Assembly (NCBI GenBank): GCA_018261905.1 | Contig: JAGTRU010000001.1 | Span: 372,001-436,000, forward strand | DNA length: 64,000 bases | From: Pseudomonadota bacterium | GTDB taxonomy: Bacteria; Pseudomonadota; Gammaproteobacteria; Burkholderiales; Rhodocyclaceae | Direction: 5' to 3' | Shown here: positions 46,733 through 54,206 of the stretch, in pieces | How positions within the stretch are numbered: position 1 is the stretch's first letter | Layout of the letters: each line of letters opens with the position of its first letter | Program-made: the position numbers and the translations under genes | Notes under the pieces: model-generated | Databases searched by the model: none | The model's input: the letters and a program-made list of their open reading frames with translations, nothing else | Told to the model about the DNA's origin: nothing

Positions 46733-47222
46733 ATAAGCAACCTATCTTTTTATTCGAATTGATCCGACACCAAAACATGCCATTGGTGTATTCATATGGG
46801 ATATTCCAACGGAATTATTCGCCTGTCAATATGATTTTTTCACCTTGCCGTTATTTGTCCGCTTCTGTGCATCAAAAACGCGACAAGACGAAAGTAGGGC
46901 GTTTGCAAGCCTTGCCGCGTCAGCGCTGGCCGGATTGATATCAGAGTCCACCTTGCGGGCATGATTTCGGCAGGACCACTACGTCCCGGCACAGCCATGC
47001 TTTCAATGTCAATACCCGGCATCGCTTTCAGGACTCGCAAGCCATTCGCGAAACACCAACGCAAGATTCCACAGCGAACTCTTGCTGGCCCCGCCGGATC
47101 TACTGCGACCGGTTCTTCGGAGTAACAGCCGAAAAACTGTAATGGGCCAGCCCTATTATTGAGCGCTCCATGTCACGCCGCATTTAGGATATCCATGCAC
47201 AACTCCCAGGGTTCCGCAAGCC
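46733..47222. other. Intergenic region between tssA and lplT
   Basis: Nearly 490 bases with no convincing gene; a 74-codon frame on the minus strand (46840-47064) has no recognisable features or ribosome-binding site. It should hold the divergent control signals of the T6SS operon and lplT. No clear sigma54 site, tRNA remnant or direct repeat marking an island end was found. Confidence 0.5.
46801..46829 (-). promoter_or_regulatory. Candidate promoter of the T6SS operon
   Basis: Read leftward, a perfect -35 box TTGACA (46824-46829) and a weak -10-like GAATAT (46801-46806) are 17 bases apart, about 70 bases before the tssA start. The poor -10 suggests dependence on an activator, if it is the promoter. 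Confidence 0.4.
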
Positions 47223-47250
47223 TTGCATCCCGCGTAATACGTGGTATAAC
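47223..47250 (+). promoter_or_regulatory. Probable promoter of lplT
   Basis: A TTGCAT -35-like box (47223-47228) and TATAAC -10 box (47245-47250) are separated by 16 bases. Transcription would begin near 47257, leaving about 34 bases before the GTG start at 47291. It lies inside the frame that would be coding if the upstream ATG were used, which argues against that start. Confidence 0.55.
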
Positions 47251-47290
47251 CCTCGACCAAAGCAATATAAGAGACAAGAAAAGATTCCAA

Positions 47291-48562
47291 GTGCCGTTTG
47301 GCTTTTACATCATCATGGCCGCGCAGTTCTTCTCCGCGCTGGCCGACAATGCCCTGCTCATCGCCGCTATCGCCGCCCTGCGCGAGATGCACGCGCCGGC
47401 TGAATACGAGCCGCTACTCAAGACCTTTTTTACCGTTTCCTATGTCGTACTGGCCGCTTTTGTCGGCGCCTTTGCCGACTCAATGCCGAAATGGCGGGTG
47501 ATGTTCATCAGCAACCTGATCAAGATCGTCGGTTGCAGCATGATGTTCTTCGGTGCCAACCCGCTGCTCGCCTATGGCGTCGTCGGTCTAGGCGCGGCGG
47601 CCTACTCGCCGGCCAAATATGGCATCCTCACCGAATTCCTGCCGCATCGCCTGTTGGTCGTCGCCAACGGCTGGATCGAGGGCCTCACCGTCGGCGCCAT
47701 CATTCTCGGCGTCGTGATCGGCGGCACGCTGATCAAGCCCGATATTGCCATGACCCTGCTCGCCTTCGATTTCCCGCTGATCGATACCGGGGTCAACACG
47801 GTAGGTGAAATGGCAATTTCCGTCGTCGCCGTGCTTTATATATTGGCCGCCATTTTCAATCTTTATGTGCCGGATACCGGCGTCGACCACAAGCCGCTCA
47901 AAAAGAACCCGTTCTACCTGGTGCACGAATTCGGCCACTGCCTTTCCCTGCTCTGGCGCGACCGTTTGGGCCAGATTTCGCTGGCCGTAACCACCCTCTT
48001 CTGGGGCGCCGCCTCGACCCTGCAGTTCATTGTTATCAAGTGGTCGGAAGTCGCACTCCACCTCGACCTCTCGAAGTCCTCCATGCTGCAGGGAGTGGTC
48101 GCCGTCGGCGTCGCCTCCGGTGCGGTGTTTGCCGCCAAGTTTATAACCCTGCGCAAATCGGTACGGGTCATTCCGCTCGGCATTGCCATGGGACTGATCG
48201 TCCTGATCATGAATTTCGTCGGCAGCATCTGGCTGGCCGTGCCCTTGCTGATCCTGATCGGCGGCCTCTCAGGCTTCTTCGTGGTGCCGATGAACGCCCT
48301 GCTCCAGCATCGCGGCCATATTCTGATGGGCGCCGGTCACTCCATCGCCGTGCAGAATTTCAATGAAAACCTGTCCATCCTGATGATGACCGGCATCTAT
48401 TACCTGATGATCAAGATCGACATGTCGATCTACTGGGTAGTTACCCTGTTCGGCCTGTTCGTCAGCGGCATCATGTACCTCATCCGCCAGCGCCATATCG
48501 CCAACCAGCTAGCCCAGGACGACGTTCAGCATCTGGACGACTCGTCGAACCACTGCCTTTAA
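47291..48562 (+). CDS. lplT: Lysophospholipid transporter LplT
   Basis: A 423-residue major-facilitator protein that flips lysophospholipids inward for reacylation. The opening GFYIIMAAQFFSALADNALL is the LplT hallmark, about 11-12 membrane helices follow, and the tail is charged (RQRHIANQLAQDDVQHLDD). I chose GTG 47291 because the family begins here and a promoter lies just upstream; an ATG at 47195 with TAGGAT before it would add 32 residues unlike other members. No Aas acyltransferase is fused or adjacent. The end overlaps the convergent udg by 4 bases. Confidence 0.9.
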   Translation: MPFGFYIIMAAQFFSALADNALLIAAIAALREMHAPAEYEPLLKTFFTVSYVVLAAFVGAFADSMPKWRVMFISNLIKIVGCSMMFFGANPLLAYGVVGLGAAAYSPAKYGILTEFLPHRLLVVANGWIEGLTVGAIILGVVIGGTLIKPDIAMTLLAFDFPLIDTGVNTVGEMAISVVAVLYILAAIFNLYVPDTGVDHKPLKKNPFYLVHEFGHCLSLLWRDRLGQISLAVTTLFWGAASTLQFIVIKWSEVALHLDLSKSSMLQGVVAVGVASGAVFAAKFITLRKSVRVIPLGIAMGLIVLIMNFVGSIWLAVPLLILIGGLSGFFVVPMNALLQHRGHILMGAGHSIAVQNFNENLSILMMTGIYYLMIKIDMSIYWVVTLFGLFVSGIMYLIRQRHIANQLAQDDVQHLDDSSNHCL

Positions 48563-49359
48563 AAGGGAAGTTCCGGCACGCTCTGTCCGGCCAGCAGGCG
48601 GCGGGCGAACAGCAGATCTTCCCAGGCCTTGGCCTTGTCCGGCAAATTCCGCAGCAGATAGGCCGGGTGGTAGGTCACCACGACGGGAATCCCGGCATAT
48701 TCGAAACGCTTGCCCCGCATCGAAGCCAGCGTCTTGTCGTCGTGCAATACGGCGTGCACGGCAGCCTTGCCGAGCAAGACAATGATTTTCGGCTTAAGCA
48801 AGGCGATCTGCCGCTCGAGGTAAGGCCGGCAAGCCGCCATTTCAGCCGCCTCCGGCGTGCGATTGCCGGGCGGCCGACACTTCACCGCATTGGCAATGTA
48901 CACCTTGTTGCCGCGGGCGATATCGAGCGCCGCCAGCATATTGTCGAGCAACTTTCCGGCCTGACCGACAAACGGTACGCCTTGCGCATCCTCTTCCGCT
49001 CCCGGACCTTCGCCGATGAACAGCCAGTCGGGGTGTTGATCGCCGACCCCGAAGACCGCCTGGCGACGCTGTTCACCCAACCCGCAGGCGCGGCAAACGG
49101 CGACCTGGCGAGTCAGTTCCGGCCAGTCCAGACAGCCCACCGCCATTACCTGGGCCGGCGTATTACTGACCGAACGCGGGCTGAATTCCGGCTGCGCCGC
49201 GGGCGCTGGCGGGCGGGATGGCAGGGCTGCCTTCTCCACCTCAACGGCGGTTACGGGCGGCAAACACTCGTCGCTCGCGGTCGGCCCGGGCTGCTCCCGC
49301 CATACCCAGATCGGGGATATCCCCATCTCGACCAGCATCTGTTCCCGGCTCAGACTCAT
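48559..49359 (-). CDS. Family 4 uracil-DNA glycosylase
   Basis: A 266-residue enzyme removing uracil from DNA. The catalytic region is WLFIGEGPGAEEDAQGVPFVG, the later HPAYLLRN is the second conserved motif, and Cys residues (VCRACGLG; NAVKCRPPGNRTP; ACRPYLE) would bind the family's [4Fe-4S] cluster. The first 85 residues are a variable Pro/Ala-rich extension. It overlaps rimI by 4 bases in the operon tsaB-rimI-udg, an arrangement common in proteobacteria. Confidence 0.93.
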   Translation of the reverse strand: MSLSREQMLVEMGISPIWVWREQPGPTASDECLPPVTAVEVEKAALPSRPPAPAAQPEFSPRSVSNTPAQVMAVGCLDWPELTRQVAVCRACGLGEQRRQAVFGVGDQHPDWLFIGEGPGAEEDAQGVPFVGQAGKLLDNMLAALDIARGNKVYIANAVKCRPPGNRTPEAAEMAACRPYLERQIALLKPKIIVLLGKAAVHAVLHDDKTLASMRGKRFEYAGIPVVVTYHPAYLLRNLPDKAKAWEDLLFARRLLAGQSVPELPF

Positions 49360-49817
49360 GCCAGTTCCTTGTCAAAAATCAGTCCATCTTCACGCCCAAT
49401 GGCGGCCGGGTAATAGCCCTTGCGCACGCCGATCTGGCGAAAACCGAAATGGCGATACAACTCGACTGCCCGCTCATTGGACGGCCGTACTTCGAGAAAC
49501 AGTTTGGCGGCGCCGCCCTGATGCGCACTTTGCATGGCATTCCGCAACAGACGGCCGCCGTAGCCCTGCCCCTGGTAACGCTGATCGACGCCGATATTGA
49601 GCAGATGAGCTTCATCGATCACCGACATGACCACGGAAAAACCGATCAACTCGCCACCTAGCCGGCAAACCCAGACGCTATAACCGGCCTCCAGCGAATC
49701 GGCAAAATTGCCGCGCGACCACGGGAAAGCTTGCAACGAGGCTTCCAGTTTGGCAACACTATCCAGATCGCGCTCGTTCATCGGGAAAAACTCGGCCACC
49801 AACCGGAATCCGCTCAC
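49356..49817 (-). CDS. rimI: Ribosomal protein S18-alanine N-acetyltransferase RimI
   Basis: A 153-residue GNAT acetyltransferase. The acetyl-CoA loop is QRYQGQGYGGRLLRNAM, preceded by LNIGVD, and the C-terminus has FLEVRPSNERAVELYRHFGF, typical of RimI. The GTG start at 49817 overlaps the tsaB stop by 4 bases; the next Met is 12 codons inside. Its pairing with tsaB is a frequent bacterial gene order. Confidence 0.92.
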   Translation of the reverse strand: MSGFRLVAEFFPMNERDLDSVAKLEASLQAFPWSRGNFADSLEAGYSVWVCRLGGELIGFSVVMSVIDEAHLLNIGVDQRYQGQGYGGRLLRNAMQSAHQGGAAKLFLEVRPSNERAVELYRHFGFRQIGVRKGYYPAAIGREDGLIFDKELA

Positions 49818-50506
49818 GCCCGACCACCTTCACGCAAACGCTCGGCCACCGTCTTGGCCACCTTGTCGCGGATATAAAGTGGAGCCGCCAGGGCCGCATC
49901 AATCCCTTCGCCGCGCCGAACGCGCGGCAATGCCAGGCGGAGCAACGCCGCGGCCTGTGGCCAGACGTCGGGCAGCAGCGCCATGCCGGCGGCGCTCAGC
50001 CGCTGCAGCAGCAGCGGATAAGCCGCCGGCGCATTACCGCAAGCCACCAGCCCGCCCGTTCCTTCCGGAAGCAGCACGTCAGCGGGGGCCGAGAGGCGAA
50101 TCTCGCCCTGCAACAGATACCCATCCGCCGAACGCTGATAAGTCCCGGCATAGACCTCGCCCATCCGGGCATCGAGCAGGGCCAGGACGCGCTCGGCGGC
50201 AGCGGCTTCGGCCATGGCTTCGAGACTGGTCACCGGAAACAGCGGAATATCGGCCGCTACGGCCAGACCCTGGGCCACCCCGCAGGCCACCCGCAAGCCG
50301 GTAAAGGCCCCGGGCCCGACGCCGAAAGCGATGGCATCAAGCTGCCGGACGCCGACCCCGGCGCTCGCCAACAACTCGCCCACCAACGGCAACAGGGTTT
50401 CGGAATGGGAACGACCGGCCGGACAACACCGTTCGGTCAACTCGCCATCGTGCCAGAGGGCGCAGGAGCCGAGTTCAGTCGAGGTTTCGAGAGCGAGGAT
50501 CAACAT
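49814..50506 (-). CDS. tsaB: tRNA t6A modification protein TsaB
   Basis: A 230-residue ASKHA-fold protein that partners TsaD in making N6-threonylcarbamoyladenosine at tRNA position 37. The opening ILALETSTELGSCALW and GVGPGAFTGLRVACGVAQGLA are the TsaB signatures. The start is ATG 50506, as the conserved core begins at once; the frame is open further upstream without meaning. First gene of the tsaB-rimI-udg operon. Confidence 0.95.
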   Translation of the reverse strand: MLILALETSTELGSCALWHDGELTERCCPAGRSHSETLLPLVGELLASAGVGVRQLDAIAFGVGPGAFTGLRVACGVAQGLAVAADIPLFPVTSLEAMAEAAAAERVLALLDARMGEVYAGTYQRSADGYLLQGEIRLSAPADVLLPEGTGGLVACGNAPAAYPLLLQRLSAAGMALLPDVWPQAAALLRLALPRVRRGEGIDAALAAPLYIRDKVAKTVAERLREGGRA

Positions 50507-50567
50507 GGGGCTGCATTTTACCGGAGCCGGCCCCCGGTGCGGGGCAGAAGACCTCCGAAAGCGGCGA

Positions 50568-50864
50568 TTAATCCCGCCGCCCGCCGCGCCCTTCCCGGCC
50601 GCCACGTTCCTGTAGCCAGCCGCGTTGCTCGCGAATTTCTTCGCGCATGCGCCGCCGATCCTCCGGCGGCACGTCGCCCCATCGGCGGTGCCCATCCTCC
50701 CGCCGCAGTTCGCGCTCCTGTTGCCAGTGCTCGCGCATCTGCTGGCGCATTTGCCGCCGCTCATCGGGCGGCAAATCACGCCAGCGTTCCTGCGCCCAGA
50801 CGCCCCCCGTCGAGCCGGCGAGGCTGAGGAGTAACAACAGGCAAAGGAGAGTCCGGCGTTTCAT
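50568..50864 (-). CDS. Small Arg/Glu-rich exported protein
   Basis: A 98-residue protein with a signal peptide (MKRRTLLCLLLLLSLAGSTG, cleavage probably after VWA). The mature part is extremely rich in Arg and Glu, with repeats of the type LPPDERRQMRQQMREHW and VPPEDRRRMREEIREQ. This resembles the DUF3106 and Spy/CpxP-like proteins found next to envelope two-component systems. The end is basic and Gly-rich. It is divergent from ompR by 162 bases, so it may respond to that system. Confidence 0.75.
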   Translation of the reverse strand: MKRRTLLCLLLLLSLAGSTGGVWAQERWRDLPPDERRQMRQQMREHWQQERELRREDGHRRWGDVPPEDRRRMREEIREQRGWLQERGGREGRGGRRD

Positions 50865-51026
50865 GGCGTTCAGTTGTATTACACCGTGGTTTCGATGCAT
50901 TCATTGTCCGTCGGTGCTGCTGCAACAAGCATCTCGAGATGTAAAAAAATGTTTCCTGCGGGGTTCCGGCAATTAGTTGTTACCATTTGCCATGCCTCAT
51001 TCACCGTCTGCATTTATCCTGCCCAC

Positions 51027-51755
51027 ATGAGCGAACAACACCCCCACCTTCTCGTCGTCGATGACGACGCCCGCCTCCGTGACCTGCTGACCCGCTACCT
51101 GAAAGAACAGGGATTCGAGGTCAAAGCGGTAGCCGATGGCCTGCAAATGGACAAACTGCGCAGCCGCGAACATTTTAGCCTGATCGTTCTCGACCTGATG
51201 ATGCCGGGTGAAGACGGCCTGACCATCTGTCGCCGCCTGCGCGGCAGCGGCGACTTGACCCCGATCATCATGCTCACCGCCAAGGGCGACGAGGTCGATC
51301 GCATCGTCGGACTCGAAATGGGGGCCGACGATTACCTGCCCAAACCGTTCAACCCGCGCGAACTGCTGGCTCGCATCCATGCCGTGCTGCGCCGTCAGGG
51401 CCAGCGGCCACCGGGCGCCCCGGGCGACGAAACGGAAAGCATCCGCTTCGGCAATATCGAAGTCGATCTCGCCGCCCGCACCCTGAAGCGCGGCGACGAA
51501 CATCTCCCCCTGACCACCGGCGAATTCGCCGTTCTCAAGGTCCTGCTCCAACACCCGCGCCAGCCACTGTCGCGCGACAAGCTGATGAGCCTGGCCCGCG
51601 GCCGCGAACAAGGCCCCTTCGACCGGGCCATCGACGTCCAGGTTTCGCGCCTGCGCAAGCTGATTGAAAACGACCCGGCGCAGCCCCGTTATCTGCAAAC
51701 CGTCTGGGGCTTCGGTTACGTTTTCGTGCCGGATGGTACTTCGCGCGAGGCATGA
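51027..51755 (+). CDS. ompR: OmpR-family response regulator
   Basis: A 242-residue response regulator. The receiver domain has LLVVDDDARLRDLL, the phospho-acceptor Asp in LIVLDLMMPGEDG and the Lys in LPKPFNPREL. The C-terminal winged helix has LTTGEFAVLKVLL and the VQVSRLRKLIE recognition helix, ending RYLQTVWGFGYVFVPD. I took the ATG 51027 although the frame continues upstream. It overlaps the sensor kinase gene, giving an EnvZ/OmpR-type pair that would control porins and osmotic response. Confidence 0.92.
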   Translation: MSEQHPHLLVVDDDARLRDLLTRYLKEQGFEVKAVADGLQMDKLRSREHFSLIVLDLMMPGEDGLTICRRLRGSGDLTPIIMLTAKGDEVDRIVGLEMGADDYLPKPFNPRELLARIHAVLRRQGQRPPGAPGDETESIRFGNIEVDLAARTLKRGDEHLPLTTGEFAVLKVLLQHPRQPLSRDKLMSLARGREQGPFDRAIDVQVSRLRKLIENDPAQPRYLQTVWGFGYVFVPDGTSREA

Positions 51756-53053
51756 TGCCGCGTACCCTGCTGGCGCGCACCTTTCTGCTGCTCGCCCTGC
51801 TCGTCCTGCTGACCACGGCGGCCTGGCTCAGTTTGTTCCGCTACATGGATGCCGAACCGCGCGCCCGGGAAACGGCGCAACTGGCCGCCTCGGCCGTTAA
51901 CCTGATCCGGGCCTCGCTATTTGCCGCCGCCCCGGAAAAGCGTCTTGGCCTGTTTGCCGAATTTTCGACACGCGAAGGCATTCGTCTGCTGCCGGCCGAG
52001 CCGGAAGATCGCATCGAAGCGATGCCGGACAACCGTTTTCATGATTTGTTGCTACGCGAACTGGTCAACCGCCTCGGCGAACCGACGCGAATCGCCGCCA
52101 GCGTCGATGGCAAACCGGGATTCTGGGTCAGCTTCCGGCTCGACGACAACGACGAGGAAGAATACTGGCTGGTCCTGCCGCGCGAACGGGCGGCGCGCAG
52201 CTTTGCCGCCCACTGGCTAAGCTGGGGCCTGCTCGCCATCAGTCTGGCGCTGCTCATTGCCTGGCTGATCGCCTCACGGATCAGTCGCCCCCTGAAAGCC
52301 ATGGCCCAATCGGTCGAGGCCGTCGGCCGCGGCCAGACACCGGCGCCGCTACCGGAAGACGGAGCCGAAGAATTGAGTCGCCTGGCCGGGGCTTTCAACA
52401 CCTTGGCCAGCGATCTGCAGCGCCATGAGAAAGATCGCTCCGAAGTCCTGGCCGGCATCTCCCACGATCTGCGCACCCCCCTCACCCGCTTGCGTCTGGA
52501 AGCCGAACTGAGCGTCACCGACGATGGTGCCCGCCAGGCCGTGATCGCCGACATTGAACAAATGGAAGCGGTGATTTCGCAGTTTATGGATTACGCCCGC
52601 ACCGAAAGCGGCGAAGAGGCGCGCCCGACCGATCCGGCGGCACTTCTCGCCGGCCTTGTCGAACACCAGGGCTACGTCGGTCGCAGCCTGGCGGTCAACA
52701 TTCCGCCGCTACCGGAACTGAAACTGCGACCGAAAGCCATCAACCGCGCCCTCACCAACCTGCTCGACAACGCCTGGAAGTACGGCGGCGGTGAAGTCGG
52801 CCTGGCCGCATCGGTGGTCGACGGAGAGCTCCGCATCGAAGTCAGCGACCGCGGGCCGGGCATTCCGGAAAGCGAGGCGGAGCGCCTGAAGCGCCCCTTC
52901 GCCCGCCTCGAAAGTGCGCGGACCAATGCCGGCGGCACCGGCCTGGGGCTGGCTATCGTCGAGCGCATTGCCCGGCTGCACGGCGGCCATCTGGAACTCC
53001 TGCCCAACCCCGGTGGCGGCCTGCTGGCCAGGGTGATCTTGCCGCTCAGGTAG
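51752..53053 (+). CDS. EnvZ-like sensor histidine kinase
   Basis: A 433-residue sensor. There is an N-terminal helix at about 8-27, a periplasmic region of about 125 residues and a second helix (GLLAISLALLIAWLIAS). A HAMP domain (RISRPLKAMAQSVEAVGRG) is followed by the H-box GISHDLRTPLTRLRLEAE. The ATPase domain has N-box NLLDNAWKYGGG, DRGPGIPE and GGTGLGLAIVERIA. The gene overlaps ompR, and its stop overlaps the end of the convergent HDOD gene. The pairing and domain order support EnvZ function, though the periplasmic region is not conserved enough to prove it. Confidence 0.9.
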   Translation: MMPRTLLARTFLLLALLVLLTTAAWLSLFRYMDAEPRARETAQLAASAVNLIRASLFAAAPEKRLGLFAEFSTREGIRLLPAEPEDRIEAMPDNRFHDLLLRELVNRLGEPTRIAASVDGKPGFWVSFRLDDNDEEEYWLVLPRERAARSFAAHWLSWGLLAISLALLIAWLIASRISRPLKAMAQSVEAVGRGQTPAPLPEDGAEELSRLAGAFNTLASDLQRHEKDRSEVLAGISHDLRTPLTRLRLEAELSVTDDGARQAVIADIEQMEAVISQFMDYARTESGEEARPTDPAALLAGLVEHQGYVGRSLAVNIPPLPELKLRPKAINRALTNLLDNAWKYGGGEVGLAASVVDGELRIEVSDRGPGIPESEAERLKRPFARLESARTNAGGTGLGLAIVERIARLHGGHLELLPNPGGGLLARVILPLR

Positions 53054-53888
53054 CCAGCGCCTGACAGGTTTCTTCCATTTCCCGCTCGATCGGCGCCAGG
53101 ATGGCGGTAATCCTCCCGACATCCAGCCCGAGCCGCAACCAGGCGGTACGTTCGAGCGGCGCCACCATCTCGTCAGCCAGGTGCACCACACCAAGCGCAT
53201 GCGCCACACCATCGGCGACATGGATCAGATCGGCCAGCGAGCCGGCCAGCGAGCCGGCCGGCTGGTGATGATCGGCCACCGCCTCATGCAAGGCAATCGG
53301 GAAGCGCCAGGTTTCGGCCAGCAGGCCGCCGACTTCGCCGTGATCAACGCCCAGCACATCGCGCTCGGCCTGGACGAGAAAACAGTCGTGCTGACGCCGA
53401 TAGGCCAGGGCCTCGGCATACTGGGCGGGAAAATTGGCAGCCAGGACCAATTGGCCAATATCGTGCAGGATGCCGCCGGTAAAGGCGAGCTCAGGATTAT
53501 GTCCGGAGCTCCCGGCCAGCGCCCGGGCGGCCAGGCCGACCGCGGCGCAATGGCGCAGATAGGAACGGGTATCGAAACCGGGACAATGCTCGCTGTGAAA
53601 AACCGCGTTCATCCCAACCGCCAGCACCATGCTGCGTACGGCACGAAAACCGAGAATGACAACGGCCTCATGGATCGTCCCGACCCGGCTTTGCAAGCCG
53701 TAGAAAGACGAATTGGCCACCCGCAGCACACGCGCCGTCAGGCCCTGGTCGCGGGCGATCTGATGGGCGATCCGGGCGACGTCGATGTCCTCGTCGCCGA
53801 ACGAAGCGAGCAGTTCGGAAATACTGGCCGGCAAGGCCGGCAACTGCTTGAGCCGGGCGACGATCTGCTCACGCTGTAATTTATTCAC
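53046..53888 (-). CDS. HDOD-domain signalling protein
   Basis: A 280-residue protein dominated by an HDOD domain (LKQLPALPASISELLASF; VLRVANSSFYGLQ; TGGILHDIGQLVLAANFP). HDOD proteins are non-catalytic relatives of HD phosphohydrolases used in regulation, often together with c-di-GMP proteins. The GTG 53888 has a strong GGAGGAC site. Residues GSLAGSLA near the C-terminal third come from a 12-base tandem duplication. It overlaps the upstream small gene by 4 bases and is the last gene of the operon. Confidence 0.88.
   Translation of the reverse strand: MNKLQREQIVARLKQLPALPASISELLASFGDEDIDVARIAHQIARDQGLTARVLRVANSSFYGLQSRVGTIHEAVVILGFRAVRSMVLAVGMNAVFHSEHCPGFDTRSYLRHCAAVGLAARALAGSSGHNPELAFTGGILHDIGQLVLAANFPAQYAEALAYRRQHDCFLVQAERDVLGVDHGEVGGLLAETWRFPIALHEAVADHHQPAGSLAGSLADLIHVADGVAHALGVVHLADEMVAPLERTAWLRLGLDVGRITAILAPIEREMEETCQALAT
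53232..53259. repeat. 12-base tandem repeat in the HDOD gene
   Basis: GGCCAGCGAGCC occurs twice in perfect tandem (53232-53243 and 53244-53255), followed by GGCC. It inserts a second GSLA without breaking the frame, so copy-number change here would alter length by four residues. Confidence 0.8.
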
Positions 53889-54205
53889 GCCTTGTCCTCC
53901 AGCCGGTAGGTCAGGATGGCCAGGTACAACTGGCGCGTCTCCGCCCCGTCGCCGGCCTTGCGAAATAGCTGATCGAGCTGGGCCGTCACGCGCAGCCGCC
54001 GCTCTTCGCGCTGCGCCGGATCCTCCTCCCGCTCGCATTCGACGATAATTTCCGCCACTTCGCGACGTTGCAGGCCGTGCAAGATGCTGTCGCTGATTTC
54101 GGCCCCGGCCGGCACCAGGATGTGCCCCCCCTCATCGATCACGGCAACGGCCAACCGCATGCCGACCTCAACCTCGGCGAGCGCTAAAGAAACCTGCGTT
54201 TTCAT
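53885..54205 (-). CDS. Small protein between EAL and HDOD genes
   Basis: A 106-residue protein. The segment VEVGMRLAVAVIDEGGHILVPAGAEISDSILHGLQRR resembles the short region that precedes HD-GYP domains in c-di-GMP phosphodiesterases, but no HD domain follows. The C-terminal part is helical and Arg/Glu-rich. ATG 54205 has GGAAGGAAA before it and comes one base after the stop of the large EAL gene. It probably works with the HDOD protein. Confidence 0.7.
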   Translation of the reverse strand: MKTQVSLALAEVEVGMRLAVAVIDEGGHILVPAGAEISDSILHGLQRREVAEIIVECEREEDPAQREERRLRVTAQLDQLFRKAGDGAETRQLYLAILTYRLEDKA

Positions 54206-54206
54206 G

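Noticed and set aside
46840-47064. A 74-codon minus-strand frame between tssA and lplT
   Set aside because: No ribosome-binding site, no motif and no signal peptide; judged to be chance.
46733-47222. Attachment site or tRNA scar marking the T6SS island
   Set aside because: No tRNA fragment, integrase gene or matching direct repeat was found near either end of the locus.
47195-47290. ATG 47195 as the lplT start
   Set aside because: It has a fair ribosome-binding site but would add 32 residues absent from the family and place a good promoter inside the coding region.
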